A stretch of 64,000 bases of DNA from Agrocybe praecox (Eukaryota; Basidiomycota; Agaricomycetes; Agaricales; Agrocybaceae). Below are positions 1 to 17,869 of this stretch, piece after piece (the first letter of the stretch is position 1; every line of letters begins with the position of its first letter). The translations under genes were made by a program, and so were the position numbers. Below the pieces are notes generated by a model. It did not search any database. It was given only the letters and a program-made list of their open reading frames with translations, and was not told where the DNA came from. The DNA lies in assembly GCA_964017145.1 (NCBI GenBank), contig OZ024850.1, positions 62,001 through 126,000 of the forward strand, given 5' to 3'.

Positions 1-1499
1 TTTTAAAAATAAAATAAAACCCCTGACGAACTGCTTAGGTTTAAAGGACGTTTGTCTGCCCTCCACCGCCGAGTCACCCCCCCGGTGTAACCTGGCCATT
101 CAACCATGCACCATCGCCTGCGAGAAACACAAAAGTAGCAATTGAAATCGTCTTTCGTTGGGGCTACTCGACGAGAGAGAGCCTACTAAGCTCAGCCAAA
201 GCCCACAACCGCCGTCATTTGCCTCTCATCCCGCTGGTGCTTCCTTCTGATGACGCCGCTGACCCTGCTCGAAATAGCTGGTTAGATACCACTGTGGGCC
301 TAGTTAACACCCAGCTGTAAGTAGTAAGCATATCGGTAAGACCTTGCATCATATGTGGGGCTCAAGAAGTCCCTGTAATAATAGTCTTCACTTCACACAC
401 ATCGAACGAAAATAAACCCTTCGTGACGATGGATTTGAGAACGTTCGAGATAAAAGTTCGGGCCAAGAATTCGTTCGACCCATGTGTTGTTGTTGTTTTT
501 GAAGGAGACTCGAAATTTAATTGCGAAAGGACGACGGGAGTGTTTAGTAATTGCGGAAAGAAAAAGAGGGCTAGAGGTGGAAAGAGAGATAAGAACAAAA
601 TCAAATCAAAATCAAAGAGTAGCGAAGGACACGATGACACCCAATCAACACCCGGAGACGGCACCGAATACAGTGCAACCAAGGCCACCAAAGACGGCCA
701 CGACAGGCAAAGAGAAAAGAAAAGAGCATGAAAAAAAAGAGTAGTGAAGAGATGCTCGAGAAGAAACGCTGGCATTGAATTCCGATGCAACGTTCGACCT
801 TCCAGAAATAAGCTGAATCCCGACTCGCAATTCACCAACATGACCCTAAACCCAACCAACCTAGTCAGCCCATCACGTTCAAGGAAGGAGGGAAGGAATA
901 TTGACCAGCGTCGAAATCATCCAAGAGGGAAGGAAAAAGACAATAAAGCGACACAATAAAGGTATCATCACCAGCACCAAAGCATTCATCACAACAAATT
1001 GCCTTCTCCGACGAAGGCATGAGGAAGAGAAAGAAAAAAAAGCGGACATGGATTGAAATTGAGGTGGGCGGTTTCGTATGTATGGTATGTAGGTAGGTGG
1101 GGCGGCCAGGCAGACGGACAGACAGACACAGAAGCATGAGAGTATCGTCGAAAAGGATAACAAGAAGACAAAAGAGAGAAAAACACACTCGCGCGCGGGC
1201 ATCAAGAAAACAGTAATTGAAGTATAAGATGAGGAAGAAAAAAAACTACGCAGTAAAAAAAGGACAACGAGACAACGTCGAGAGGTATGGTGTCGGAGGG
1301 GGTGTGGTATGCTATACGTATACTAATTGATAAGAGAGGAGGAACACAAAAATAAACGTGATGAAAAGGAACTTGGAGGGTTGGATGGGACGGATTGTAA
1401 AGAGTTCCGATGCCTGGCCCGTTGCTGTTAACTATTGGCGGGGCGCCAAACAGGCGTAGGCGAAACTTGAAGCTGATGCGTGACGTAAAAGCTCGGCAT
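1..1499. other. no gene recognised; purine-rich 3' flank of rho1
   Basis: I see no convincing gene here. The plus strand from about 500 to 960 is strongly A/G-rich, with Lys/Arg-rich open frames that look like composition effects, and 1020-1350 is similarly A/G-rich. The part next to position 1500 is probably the rho1 3' untranslated region. A gene extending in from the left edge cannot be excluded. Confidence 0.5.
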
Positions 1500-2339
1500 T
1501 TACAACACGATGCAGTGATGTCCCTTCTTGCCCTTGCCCCTGCTGAGGAGGGCAGCGCGAGTGGCATATTGGAACACCTCGCGGACGCCCTCACCAGACT
1601 TGGCTGAGCACTCGAGGTAGTGCTTAGCACCAATCTTCTGTGCAACGGCCATACCCTACAAGTTTTATCAGAAATTGCCCAAGGCCGCAGAAAAAGCCAC
1701 ACGCACCTCCTCTGGAGTAACTGGACGCTGGCTCGTCTTCCTAAGCTCCTCAATCACCCGTGGGTCACGTCTAAGATCCTTTTTGCATCCAACAAGAATG
1801 ATAGGCAGGCCAGCGCAGAAGTGCATGACTTCAGAAATCCACTACGAGAAATTCGGTCAGTAAACGAGTGCTCGCTTCGGACAAAAAGTGCACATACCTT
1901 CTCCTGGACGTTATCAAGGGAATCAGGGGAGTCGACCGCGAAACAGATGAGGATGACATGCGAGTCAGGATAACTGAGGGGTCGGAGACGGTCGTAGTCT
2001 TCCTGCCCAGCAGTATCCCATAGAGCGAGCTCAACATGCTTGCCATCGACCTCGACATCGGCGACGTAGTTCTCGAACACGGTGGGTACATAGACCTAAA
2101 ATGACATGCCATGAGTCTCTCTGTGGTGCCTACTGTGGCTGCCTCGTGTTGAAGCAGCATTTGAAGGGTGACTGTGCTTACCTCTGGGAAAGTTCCTTTG
2201 GAGAACACAATTAACAAGCAGGTCTGCATATAGCGCCCTATCAGCATGCTGTTCCCCTTCCCCAGGCTTAACACGACTGCATTACCTTTCCACAAGCACC
2301 ATCACCGACGATGACAAGCTTCCTTCGGATTTCAGTCAT
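1500..2339 (-). CDS. rho1: Rho-family small GTPase, Rho1/RhoA type
   Basis: Small GTPase that in fungi activates beta-1,3-glucan synthase and protein kinase C at the plasma membrane and organises actin. Five exons (minus strand: 2339-2286, 2223-2182, 2095-1898, 1841-1707, 1655-1500) join in frame to 194 residues, the usual family length. Visible signatures are the P-loop GDGACGKT at residues 12-19, switch II WDTAGQE, the base-recognition motif GCKKDL, ECSAK, and a C-terminal CaaX box CIVL after a short basic stretch (GKGKK). The final Leu predicts geranylgeranylation. The start is the ATG giving [14 protein letters not shown], standard for Rho1. All introns are GT-AG and 52-86 nt long. This is the most secure call in the window and looks fully functional. 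Confidence 0.97.
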
Positions 2340-3927
2340 TGTTGCAGGTCGTAATAAGGAAAATAAAGTGCTGGACTTTGAGGAGGCTTATAAGGACGGA
2401 CGACGACGAGGAAAGGATAAGTTCAGAGCAAACCTGCCCGACAACCAACGTATGATTCCACCAATTTAAAGCGGAACTTGAATTTGTCAGCCGCTCCATT
2501 AGGAAACCCTCCTTTCACCGCCTTGAACCGCTTTTTAGGGCGCATCACACTGCTTTCGCTGCTTTTTGTCGATTTCCATACAATGTTACTCAAATGCACT
2601 GTTCGGGGATCCTGGATAGGCCTCAACTCACCTTTCTTGTCTTTCAATCGTCATGGTTTTCTCAACGTCATGAGCAATCGTTTATTCTCGTTCGAAGTGG
2701 ACGCTCCGTGGGGCTCACGGAGACTTCTGACTATTGCTAGCGGCCGTATGATCTCCGTCCCCAATTAATATGGACATAGGGAGAAGGTTCAGCTCTTGGT
2801 TTTCATATTATAACTCACGCCCTGCGTCGCTCAACTTCAAGTGCCATTAATGTTGCTTATGCGTTGTCGGAATGCCCATTACAAGAAAATGGATATTGCA
2901 TCATATGATGTATTGAGTTGCTCAGGACTTCAGCAAAACCAATTAAAAGGTACTACTCCATCGAGAAATTATCATCCTGTCGAAGTTTGCAGATACTAAT
3001 TGGCGACCACATGTGCTAGCCCAATTTTATTCCTCTCATCATGAACCAATATTACAGAAAACTTTTATCACGAAAGTAGAAGCTTGTTTTTTGAAGAAAC
3101 TGGGAGATGCGATCGAGGGATGCTTTTCTATATGTATATTGTGGAGCTCTGTTGCTATCCAGGCCCCCCTTTATGGTGGCGGCGCTGGCCCATTTGGCTG
3201 GTAACGAAGATTTTTATCCGCAGCGTTAGAGGCATTTAACAATTTAAACGACCCCGATGCATAATCCGTACTACTAGGAAGCACTGTAAGTCTCGAAATA
3301 ACGTATGATGATAATGTATGTTGATCATAGTAAATCGCAACACGTTCATATCTTAACAACCTTTGGTACGTATAAACTCAGTGGATACCATTAACTTCAT
3401 CCGCCATCTTCTACACCAAGCACGAAATAAGCGGTGTATTGTTAACGGCCAGCTGTTGTGAGTCCCCCACACACATTCATAAGGGCTTTGAGATATCTCT
3501 GAGCCCTTGCTAATCGGTAGCTCGAACCTACCGACGCATACTTATGTCACACTGATCATAATGATAAAAATCTATTTTTCAACTCCGTCGTCGCGTTTCT
3601 TTTTTCTCCGCGTTCTAATTCTTGGATATCTGCGATAGCGAGATATGCGTACATATACTATATACCATGGGTTTTTTACGCACTTCAATCTCAAACGCAC
3701 GAAGAAGTTATCTCTTCCAAACTAGATTCTCCGAGATACTAGGGCCAAAGGCCGGATTTATTAATAGATTTTCCAGCGTCTAAGATGGACAGTTGACTTT
3801 GGGCGCAGGAGATGTTATTGTCCTCTAAGCTTCGTGTTATAATTATTCTATTCGGAGTGTAACTTATACCAAAGTGTCTACAGGCTGTGATCGTCCGCGC
3901 TCGAAAACATTACGCTGTCTCCGTGGC
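2340..3927. other. intergenic, rho1 5' flank; no gene seen
   Basis: Upstream region of rho1 and downstream region of the next minus-strand gene. Open frames on both strands are short, with no recognisable domain or consistent splice pattern. The A+T content rises after about 2770, as expected of intergenic sequence in this window. Confidence 0.5.
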
Positions 3928-5344
3928 CTAACATGACTCTCTTTGTACTTCTTCGACATCCCAAATTTTCACGGGGCCGGCCGGTGTATCCATAGAATTG
4001 CAGTCAGGGATCCAATATTTTTTGTCCTTAAGATCTGGAGGTAGGCCAACCGTTAACTCCTCAGATTCCTCTCTATTTATGCTCTTCGATTGTGAGGCCA
4101 ATCGCGCGACCATGAGCGTCGGCGAGATTCCCTGCATCATATAGTTAATATATAAAAAGATCAGATCAAGTAGGACCCAGCTTCAGTAATAGTATTCAAA
4201 TACTCACAGCTGCCATCAATGCCAGACTTTGGAAGTAACTCGTAACAATCAAAAGATTCCTCGAACCTTCTGTGACTGTTCCGGTATTCAAAAACGCAGT
4301 GATCGTCGCAATGAGCACCGTGAACGAATAGAACACAGAAGATTGTACGATAATATCAACTATTCCCTTGTACCTCTTCCTCGAGCGTTGATGATGCTTG
4401 GTACGCGAATAAATGTGGTGACATATAGTGAGTGTCGCTGTAACACTCGTCGCAGCCGCTGCTGCAAACATGCCACCGCCAAGAAAGTCGGCGACATGGT
4501 TGGTCTTTGAGGTCGAAAACCCCTGTTTTAATATCACAAGAGCGAAGAATATGACATGAGTGACGACAATTGCTGTGATTTTTGACAAAAATTTCGTTAG
4601 AAGCCAGCAGGGCATTAATATCATACCAAAGGCCCGCAGAACTTACCGAATTCACTAATAAAGAGGATCATCGGGAGCGCAAATTGTGAGAATGATCGTG
4701 ATGCATGAAAACACCTCCATATCTGATTATAAAAGCATACAATATTAGTCGTAGTAGAATAGTAAGTGCATCAAGGACCTTACCATAAATCCGTCTCCGA
4801 GCAAAAAAGCGAAATCCGACGTAAAGTTCCCTAACACGGCCACCCGCGGCGGAAGAGCTATGTCGAGCACGGATTGGATAAATATTTGTAGCCTAGATAC
4901 GCCATTTTTGCAGTATACGAGGCTCGTAAGATACCATTGAATACCGGTCTGTATGACCAGTACGAGATATAGAGCTGTTAGACTTCCTATAACTATAAAT
5001 TTATAGGTCTTTGCAGCAGCACGCCGACGAGACACTACGCGATCCCCAAGCAATACTTTAGTGTTTATAGAAAAATCGAATATAAGAGTCGTACGACACA
5101 CAGTAAATGTAGATGGTTATCGAGTACAGCCCGCTGTATATTCCTTTGGATATAATAGTCAGGGTCAAATGTAGTGTGTTTTCCAAGGAGACGCACCTAT
5201 ACAGAACAACAACATAAAGATTGAGTTGAGGTTGGCGCTAATAAGTGCCTTTTGATAATCGACGTTGTTAACAAGACCCATCGTGGTGTGAAAGAAGTAA
5301 ACTACTAGTGAGTTGTTATCGATGCCCAGAGAGTTATTTATCAT
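3928..5344 (-). CDS. seven-helix-type fungal integral membrane protein (uncharacterised family)
   Basis: Multi-exon membrane protein of a family common in Agaricomycetes, function unknown. The first exon begins MINNSLGIDNN and contains a hydrophobic segment (SIFMLLFC). Later exons give IYSGLYSITIYIY, a helix IVIGSLTALYLVLVIQTGI, then LLGDGF followed by IWRCFHASRSF, a motif I associate with this family. Further helices follow (ITAIVVTHVIFFALVIL; FAAAAATSVTATLTIC; SSVFYSFTVLIATITAFL). A polar tail ends at KIWDVEEVQRESC, the usual cytoplasmic C terminus. At least five GT-AG introns are needed. The receptor-like topology does not prove receptor function. Exact exon ends near 5200-5050 and 4740-4640 are inferred. 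Confidence 0.75.
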
Positions 5345-6155
5345 GAGGCGGTATTACATATTAAAAGACGCTTGTATGATTTATTGTCTTTTATGATAGA
5401 TGAATGTTGTTAATAGCCCGCACCAGTGATACGCCAGTTTAGGGTGGATAGATGACTACGGAGTCATGTAAAGGACAACGAATGAACTAATGATAAGGCA
5501 AAGCAAGGACGTATGCCAAGTAACCAAGGCAGGAATCAAGGATCCAGTTTTACAAGACGCCAACGTAACATCGTATCATTGACGTGATGGTAGGGATAAT
5601 ACTACCCACTAGATTCAAATTCAACGAGAATATTAGCTCTTCATCTGATGCATACATCCTGATTAGCAGGACATAGTACAGTGACCCGGTTAATTGAATG
5701 ATGCATATAATTAGGACGGATATCATAATTTCGCAATGATTTATCCGGGTCGTTTAAAATCTAACCTTACATCCCGCAGCCACATATACTGTATCTAATG
5801 CAGTGATCTCTTGTTGTCTTGTTGTGTGCCTATAAACAACCTGAAAATTAGACATATGTAGGCTCGATCTATTAATAAGTTGTTCTGGAGTTTGTTCTGA
5901 GTATCTATATTTAGCTAACTATCGAGGGACGTGTGATGAGACGTTGAAGCATGTATGCCCATTTGCGTTTGTGACACTGGATGGATTTTTGAGAAACTCC
6001 ATATGCCTGATGCCCATAAGGCAGTGATACCACCCTGGAATGGGTGACTGAGTGTTTTTAATTTTCCGCCCCTTCCATCCCGGGAACGTCAATGCGGTAC
6101 CATTCAATAAATTTCCGAACAACGTCGTCGCAAGGGCTACATACATCGGCCAAAG
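5345..6155. other. intergenic; no gene seen
   Basis: No supported gene. A 75-codon open frame on the minus strand at 5919-6146 could be a further exon of the neighbouring nucleotidyltransferase-like gene, but the phase of the last visible intron leads to an earlier stop, so I leave it out. Confidence 0.4.
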
Positions 6156-7337
6156 TTACGTAACATGGTCATCAATAGTTCTAGAAATACAAAAGTTAAT
6201 ACATACCTAGTTTGTTCAGCGGCACTAAAATTCAATGCGGGCTTAAGAAATTTCTCGAGGCGAGGATTGCAAACGAGGTAACTGTATCGTAGTTGTTTTG
6301 TCTCTGTGACGAGTATTCGGAACGACATTGATGGTACGCAGTCATCATATTTCAGTTCCCATGAATTAGCTTCCAAGAGAGCTAAATTCGTGGACGTTCT
6401 TCGCAAAAGTGGGATTTTCCAACACTTGGAATCTCCCACAAACCTCGTTCCCGGAGCGAAGGCTGACTTTTGATCGCCCATTTCCTCTTCGGAAATGGTC
6501 TCTAAGAGTTCCCATCCGCGCTTTCTGTACTTTTCGCGAGCAGTATTTTGCTTCGTGCCTTCGGTTGAGATTATTAGACTGTGTTTTTGTTCAAAGGTAC
6601 CTTTCGGATAAAGACTATACGCCGTATCGTGTGTGATGATGTTCATCACACATGCTAGAGTATCCGGGGACAATGAGAAGCTGTGCCATGGGAATTAAAG
6701 GAAATAGCATACTGGAATGAAAATTGAGAATGACTTCCATAGGTGAGTGAAAGGAGGTTATGACCTGTATCTTCCTTGCTGGATTTTCTTTCTGGAAGTT
6801 ATATACATTCGCCACACCACGGCCAAAATATCCCATACTCTCAGAGTCATAAAACGGACCTCCAGCTCCGTATCTATTCAAAGAGATATCTATATCCGAG
6901 TGGCCCATATGTTCTTGAATTGCCGTTTCCAGCTCATGACTCTGGTGCTTGGGCCGGGGAACGTATTTGTACCCTATATCAAGTAGCCAAGAAAGGATAT
7001 TCATGCAGTACCGATGTTCGATGTACAAGTCCAGATCAGAATCTTCATATGTCGCTTTTGAGAAGAGTTGTAAAGCCGTCGAACCAGAGATATAGATCCC
7101 ATAGCGTTCTTGAAGAAATCGGAAAACGTGTATCTCCCGCACGGAAAAGTATGTGCGAAGGAGACGCTCCACGCTAAACGCGCGTTTCATGTAGGAGTTG
7201 ACGATGTTGTAATGACATCTCCCAGTGCGCGATAAGCGAATTAGATCTGCTGGTGACAGTGAGGAGAGAATGATGTCGTCCGTTGTCGCTGGCCTGCAAT
7301 AATAGCACGATGATTCCGAATCGATCAATAAACTCAA
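6156..7337 (-). CDS. F-box-like / nucleotidyltransferase-fold protein (unknown function)
   Basis: The N-terminal part (ILSSLSPADLIRLSRTGR) resembles an F-box-like segment. It is followed by GSTALQLF...EDSDLDLYIE, the G-S-x(n)-D-x-D pattern of the polymerase-beta-like nucleotidyltransferase fold. Mushroom genomes carry many proteins with this arrangement, and I know of no assigned substrate. An intron of about 54 nt joins NFHS to TCVMNIITHDTAYSLYPKGTF. The following exon holds a charged region and ends near AAEQTR. After one more short intron the frame reads TIDDHVT and stops at 6156. The 3' end is uncertain, because alternative splicing could extend the gene to 5919. Confidence 0.6.
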
Positions 7338-10253
<2,916 letters not shown>

Positions 10254-11466
10254 CTGCAGATGTTCAGCACGGTGGCGTAGCTACAGCTATATGTACAATC
10301 CACTACCTTTGTGCTACATTAGTAACTGAGGGCAGCGGGAACAAGTATCCGTATAGATGATGATATGCTCCATATCCACGTGCTGCGGTACTTTGTGTCC
10401 GTTCTAAACAACTCTTTTTTCAGCGAAGATGATTATCATTTCCCATAGGTCACCGACTACAACGTTCAACTCCCAGGCATTGAACCATATCAGAGACAAG
10501 ATGATGCCGTGATGCGTTGATGCAAAGACGGACAAAACCTGTAAATGGAAGCTGGAGTGGAAATTTGCTTGGCACTTCAGTTACCTACTGGAATAGAATA
10601 GGCGGGGCTGGGTAAGGATATACAATCGAAGATTCTTGGATTAGAGTCAGAACTAGTTCAATTGTCACGAAAAAACAAAAACAAAAACAGAATAGAGGCA
10701 ATCGGTACAGTTATCCATGTGAGTTAGAATAATGACTGCGGATAGACATCAGCATAGAAAATTCCTGTGCACTTCCAACGCGAGCCCCGCACGTCAGAGT
10801 TGCTGATAACCATCGACGCGAACTTGCTGACTTGCCTAAACGCTGAATCTATTTTTAGAACTGGCGCCTTACTGGAGTTGCAGGAAATTTCAACTAACCC
10901 GTCGCTCAGTGCGGAACTCTCGCCTTTAATTCAGTATTATGTATACATACGAGTCGACTGACTGGTATCAATTGGGCCATACTCTGCAGATAGTTTTTGT
11001 ATGAGCAGTGTATCTTCACAACAGTATGAAGCATTTGATGGTTGTAATATATGAGGATCACAAAAAATAGTTCGCGTCGATTCGCACCGTGAAGGTTGTA
11101 CCTTAGTAGCCAGCTGCGGCCGGGTCCTCCGGTATCCTAATTAGCTTTTATTATAGCCTTCGCATATGAGAAGTCAAGAATATAATGCCGCTAAATATCT
11201 CCGACCTTGTTATGATTATTAATAGCCTCCCCTAACTGTATCAAAGTTATTCTCTATCAAAGGTCTGACGCATTCGCTGCTGCCGTTGCAGATAGCATAG
11301 TTACTCATATCGTCAATGATCTCGTCTACTAAGCCGCTGTGTGAAACAGATTCTATTTCTCTCATGCCTCAGGGAATGCCCTCTTAAAAAATCGTATAAA
11401 AAGCATGGTCATTGAACCTATTTTACTATAACATACCTCCCAAAGATTCCACTACATCATACCGCA
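10254..11466. other. intergenic, upstream region of the peroxidase
   Basis: No gene found. The region separates the two oxidative genes and should hold the peroxidase promoter. I did not recognise a convincing metal-response, heat-shock or xenobiotic element by eye. Confidence 0.5.
11395..11402 (+). promoter_or_regulatory. TATA box of the peroxidase gene
   Basis: TATAAAAA about 65 nt upstream of the peroxidase ATG at 11467, a normal spacing for a strongly expressed secreted fungal enzyme. It is followed by a pyrimidine- and A-rich leader ending in a CATACCGCA context before the ATG. Confidence 0.6.
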
Positions 11467-13323
<1,857 letters not shown>

Positions 13324-13733
13324 AATATCAATACCGTCTTAGGAGGAAATTGGTCTATAAATCGGGCGCATTTTTACTTGGATTTTGAATAGCTGTACCT
13401 GCAATATTCATAGCTAGAAAATTGTCGCCATAAAGAAGTGTACTAGCAGTATCGTTGTTATTTATGAATTAAGTTTGAGTTGAACTAGCAATTTCGCCAC
13501 GTTGTACATTTCACCGTTCATACAGGCTAAGGATTTATAACCACACCAAAATAATTCGAGACCTCGTTAGAGTCAGAAACGTGGTAACGATATTATATTT
13601 GATCAGTTCGGAAGAGCCTGAGGGTTCTTGACGAATATTACACTATATACAGATTAAATAAGGGATAAAAACGAACGAAAGCAAAATATGACAAGAGTGG
13701 GTACAACAAAGATAACAAGTGACAGTCCTTCTG

Positions 13734-16700
13734 TCATCTCCTTCTGAAGTCCTCCAACAATCCAGAGTCGGCCATGAATGACCCCCATCGTTCGTCGAGT
13801 CGAGAGTCTCGCGATGCCAGACCCAGATCCGCCAGATCCATATTCGGAGGAGCACCCGTGCTGATATGCTGCTGCTGCGAATGAGGATGTTGGTGTTCTT
13901 GAGAGTTTGATGTTGGCTGGCGAGAATAGGCCATTCGTTGGGGGTGTTGTTGTTGCTGCTGGTTTTGATTATGGTTGGGATAAGCGTGCGATTGACGATG
14001 AAGTGAGCCATCATCATCATTATTATACATAGGGTACCCTCCCTGAATAGAAGGCGAAGGTAGTTCGACTGATGCTTCTACATCGTGTGCATGACGAAGA
14101 CGTGATTGTGAGGTCGAGTGTAAGAGAATAGGAGCGACAGGATGTGTCTGTGCGGCGGAAGTTGATGGCCCTGCCTGGTATTGTGCGGCATAGTGAGTAT
14201 TGGGGTGTGGAGTGTGCAAGTCGCTGACGAGCGAGGCAGAATGAGGGGGTTGGATATGGTAGTGCTGATGCGATGGAATTTCAGGGTGTCGGTGTTGAGA
14301 ATGTTGCAGGTTTTGTGAAGGTATATGTTGGACTGGATGATATCCGTATGCGTTCTCTGGGTGGGTGATATTGCCTTCACGCTCCGACCATTGTTCATGA
14401 TACGGTGTGCCACTTTGCGGCTGATATCCAGGCCCAAGATTAACGTATTCGTATTGTTGTTGATGTTGTGCATCCAGGTCCATGTTCATATTGTTAGACG
14501 ATACAGGCACATAACGGTCCAACGAACTGGAAGAGGAAGATGGAGTCGCAAGCGCTATGGCATGTTCAGGGCCACGTTGACTGTGGACGTTCGAAGGAAC
14601 AGGGTACAACGTAGGTCCAGGTTCGTAACCGCCAGGATTCGGATGAAGCTGCAACGGCGGAGGGGATGGCTTCTGCCCATTATATATACTGCCACCCTCC
14701 ATGCTTCCTCCACTTCCTGCACCAAGACCCCTCTTCGCAGAGGCTTGCACAAAGCGCGTATGTCCAGCAAATATTGAAAGTTCGTCGTCAGTTTCTCTTT
14801 CTTCTTGTTTGATATTTATTTGAGTATGTGGGACGTTCCATAAAGCACCTCCTCGGCTGTCTCTTTCCCGATCATAGGCAGCGGAGGACGACGAAGAGAT
14901 AAAGGGAGGTAGAGAAGGGACAATATCGTGTTGGGCAAAAGATAACGCTTGTCTCGCCTTCTCGTTCAATTTCGTCAGTATGGGCTACAATAATTGGCAT
15001 GAGTCAAATTGGAAAATTACAAAGTAGTAACGTACCAAAGCCTTCGTTGCTCTGATGCTGTAAGTACTGGCTTTGGTGAACAGCGCGCATGCTTGATCCA
15101 ACTCTGCCATCGCGCTCGCGGCTAAGGGGCTTCTAGGACCTCTTGTTACCACCGTTCCAAACACAACAGCAGCGGAGAAAGCAAAGGTCCACATTGTCCA
15201 GAATCTCGAACACGAATTCGGCCAGACTTGGAACTGCTCCCTGACACTCTTGAGAATTGTACTCGAAGCACGATAAGCAGCGAGGAAGGAGGGTGCATAT
15301 GCCGATTTAAGAGGATTGATAGGATGCTCGATGATGGACTGCGCAAAGAAGGATCGATGGATGTAAAGGAGAATAGTTTCTCGAATGTGGTCGAGAACGC
15401 AGCGCTGGAATGAGTTGGTCATTTCTTCGTCCTTGGACTTGGCTTTATTGGCCTGCTTGCCTCCGTTGCTCTGAGACCCAGTCGGTTCAGAGAGTTCATC
15501 AGGTAGTGGAAATTCCCGGACTTTCTTATCGAGTTCCATGATAGTTGCGTATGACGGTGCTTCGGCAGTTAATGTTCTTGAGGTGACCTCAGCCACACAT
15601 TCTGCAGCAAAACGACATTGCCAAATTCCGACTAGAGATAGCATTGAATTCAGACTTTTATTTCGGTTTCACAAATGAAAGGAGACGCACAAGCAGATCC
15701 AATGCCGTCATTTTGTACTTCGGGATAACTGCAGTCGATGTAGGCGAGAGAAAAAGATGGCGGTCGGCCTGTATTAAGACTCTTAATATAGTTCGTCAGT
15801 CAAAAGAAGAAAAAAAGAAAAAGAAAAGCTGGACAAACCTGCCAAACGTCAGCTACGAATAGGTCCCAGAACAGAATACGTCTTCGCTGCACCATCTTGG
15901 GCGAAAGTCCCCATCTGGCACTGTCGCGATCTTTAAATGGACCATCGTTAGAAAGCAAACAAAAAGGCGAAATAAAAAATACTGACGAAGTCCAATTGTC
16001 TGCGACAAGTGTGCAGCGAGGGTAATTAGACTCCATGTCATTTCCATGCTTGTATCGCTACGAAGGTCGCTTCCACTCATGGCATTATAGATACTCATCA
16101 AATGCAACGTTTGGATCGTCACGATCGACGGCTTCTCTAGCACTGGCTGTAAAGAAATAGCAGCCCGCCCGACTTGATGGAAATGTTCGCCCCAGGCGTC
16201 GGATGGATCAGGTCCTACAAGAGAACCGATAGCGAGCACCATGAATAACAGAGCGAGGTCGTGAGGCCCTGAATAGTCTTCTTGCTCAGGTAACTCGGTA
16301 TGCTCTTGGTTCGATGAATCTTGAGGCTGTGATGGGGGAGGATGATGGGGAGGTGAGGCTGGACTTGGGCGTCGAAAAATGGCGGGTATCATTTCGTCGA
16401 TAAGTTGGGCTCTTGTAACCCCTCTGAACAGCCATGATACTTGTGCGAAGTAAGTTTCGCATAATTGCAAGGTATGCTCATACGGTGGTAAATGTGATTC
16501 GATGAGAACTTGGACGTCGGCGGTTTGCCCCATGGGCGTGAAAGGAAACGACTGGGAAAATATGACAAGGTCTTCGGTGGACGGCGGGATTGATGTAGTC
16601 GACTGAGGACTTTTGGAAGAACGCAAAGAGCCAGAATCGGGGGTTGTCGAAGTGAATTGAGGTGATGAGTGTTCCGAGTCCAGGTTAGCCTGCAACAATG

Positions 16701-17869
16701 ATTTACTTGACGATTATTAGACACAATAAGACAACTTCACTTACAATGAGAAGAGACTCTGATCCTCCAGTAGGTCCGAAAAACCTCGATATTCCGTGCT
16801 CGGATATCGAGAGAGTACCAAAGGCATCCAGAGCTTCCTTCGTCGTCTGCCCCATCCCATCATCGTCAGCGACGGTCCTTCCTGCCCCTCTACTTCCACC
16901 TTGACCTCCTGCCCCTACACCAGTCCCATGGCCATCTTCCGCCTCATCCCAATGCAATAGATCTTCGTGCAGCAACGGGTGTGGCTCTGTGGAGTGCTTC
17001 GCTTGTAACGTTGACAGGGCATCTTCGAGCTGCCTAATACGAGTGCTGAGAGATGCAATTCGTCGGTGGAGATGCTCCGTAGCCGCTAGGACAAATCTGA
17101 GACGAAAAACAGGATATAAGTACAGCAGCAAGGGAGGCGTAAAAAGCGCGTGGCCAACCTTGTTCCCTGGCCGGTTGCTAAGCTGCCTGGTGATTCACAA
17201 GACGTCAGTTGTGTGGGTTTAGAAAAAGACTATTGTCGTACCGTTCGGACACAAAGCAGCACACCCTCTCCTCTAAGCAACCCATTCGGTCAAGACTACA
17301 CATAACAGAAAGATACGCTGCATACCTGGCATGACTGGCATGGAATTTGTTTATCGCACTTGATCTTCAACCTAGCTCAAAGTTAGCTCAACGTAGAGTG
17401 CGATGATCGCATGAAAGAGCCCACCTGCGACATTCGGCACAGCTAACCTAAACATATTAAATGGACCGAATTTTGACAGATTCAGTCAGCCACACTGTTA
17501 GAGGTACGTAATATATCGATTTAGTCTCACCTCGCCTATGAAGAGAAAGAAGCAGAGGAGAAATTAATGTCAGCACGTTATCCATCAAAGAATCCAGTAC
17601 AAGGAGGAGGAGAAATGATGAAACGAATGCGGGCATCGGCGCCGTGGATGCTATAAGATGTCGAGGAAACCGTTCCTCTGCCCAGCATATCCATCTCCAA
17701 AGGATTATAAAAACATACCACGGTTTCTCTTCATCTCCAGTTCCCGTCCATGCCCGTCGAAACGATACATATATTCGCCCCCTTCCAAACCGCTGCTACT
17801 TCCTACGATCCCGAATTCTTTCCGGCTGCTACGTCGCTTGAGCTTCCCCTTTGATGGTTCCACGGGCAT
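13734..17869 (-). CDS. Zn2Cys6 fungal transcription factor
   Basis: Nuclear regulator with an N-terminal binuclear zinc cluster. Exon 1 (17869-17719) encodes a basic stretch ending KRNR. A 5-nt micro-exon (17535-17531) and three small exons then build CAECRRLKIKCDKQIPCQSC and RRGCAALC, giving six Cys in canonical spacing. A leucine-rich coiled segment (HLHRRIASLSTRIRQLEDAL) follows, then a middle homology region (DLALLFMVLAIGSLVGPDP; MSIYNAMSGSD; RRRILFWDLFVADVWQ; RPPSFSLAYIDCSYPEVQ). The C terminus (13734-14969) is low-complexity, rich in His, Gln, Ser and Pro, typical of an activation or disordered region. It converges on the peroxidase with about 410 nt between stops. No target is known. 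A decayed fragment of a second copy lies at 41590-42060. Confidence 0.88.

Noticed and set aside
423..744. Lys/Arg-rich open frames near the left edge
   Set aside because: They overlap in two plus-strand frames within an A/G-rich stretch, with no domain or splice evidence.
14078..14777. Long open frames in other frames or antisense over the regulator C terminus
   Set aside because: Shadows caused by the CAG/CAT-rich coding sequence of the Zn2Cys6 protein.
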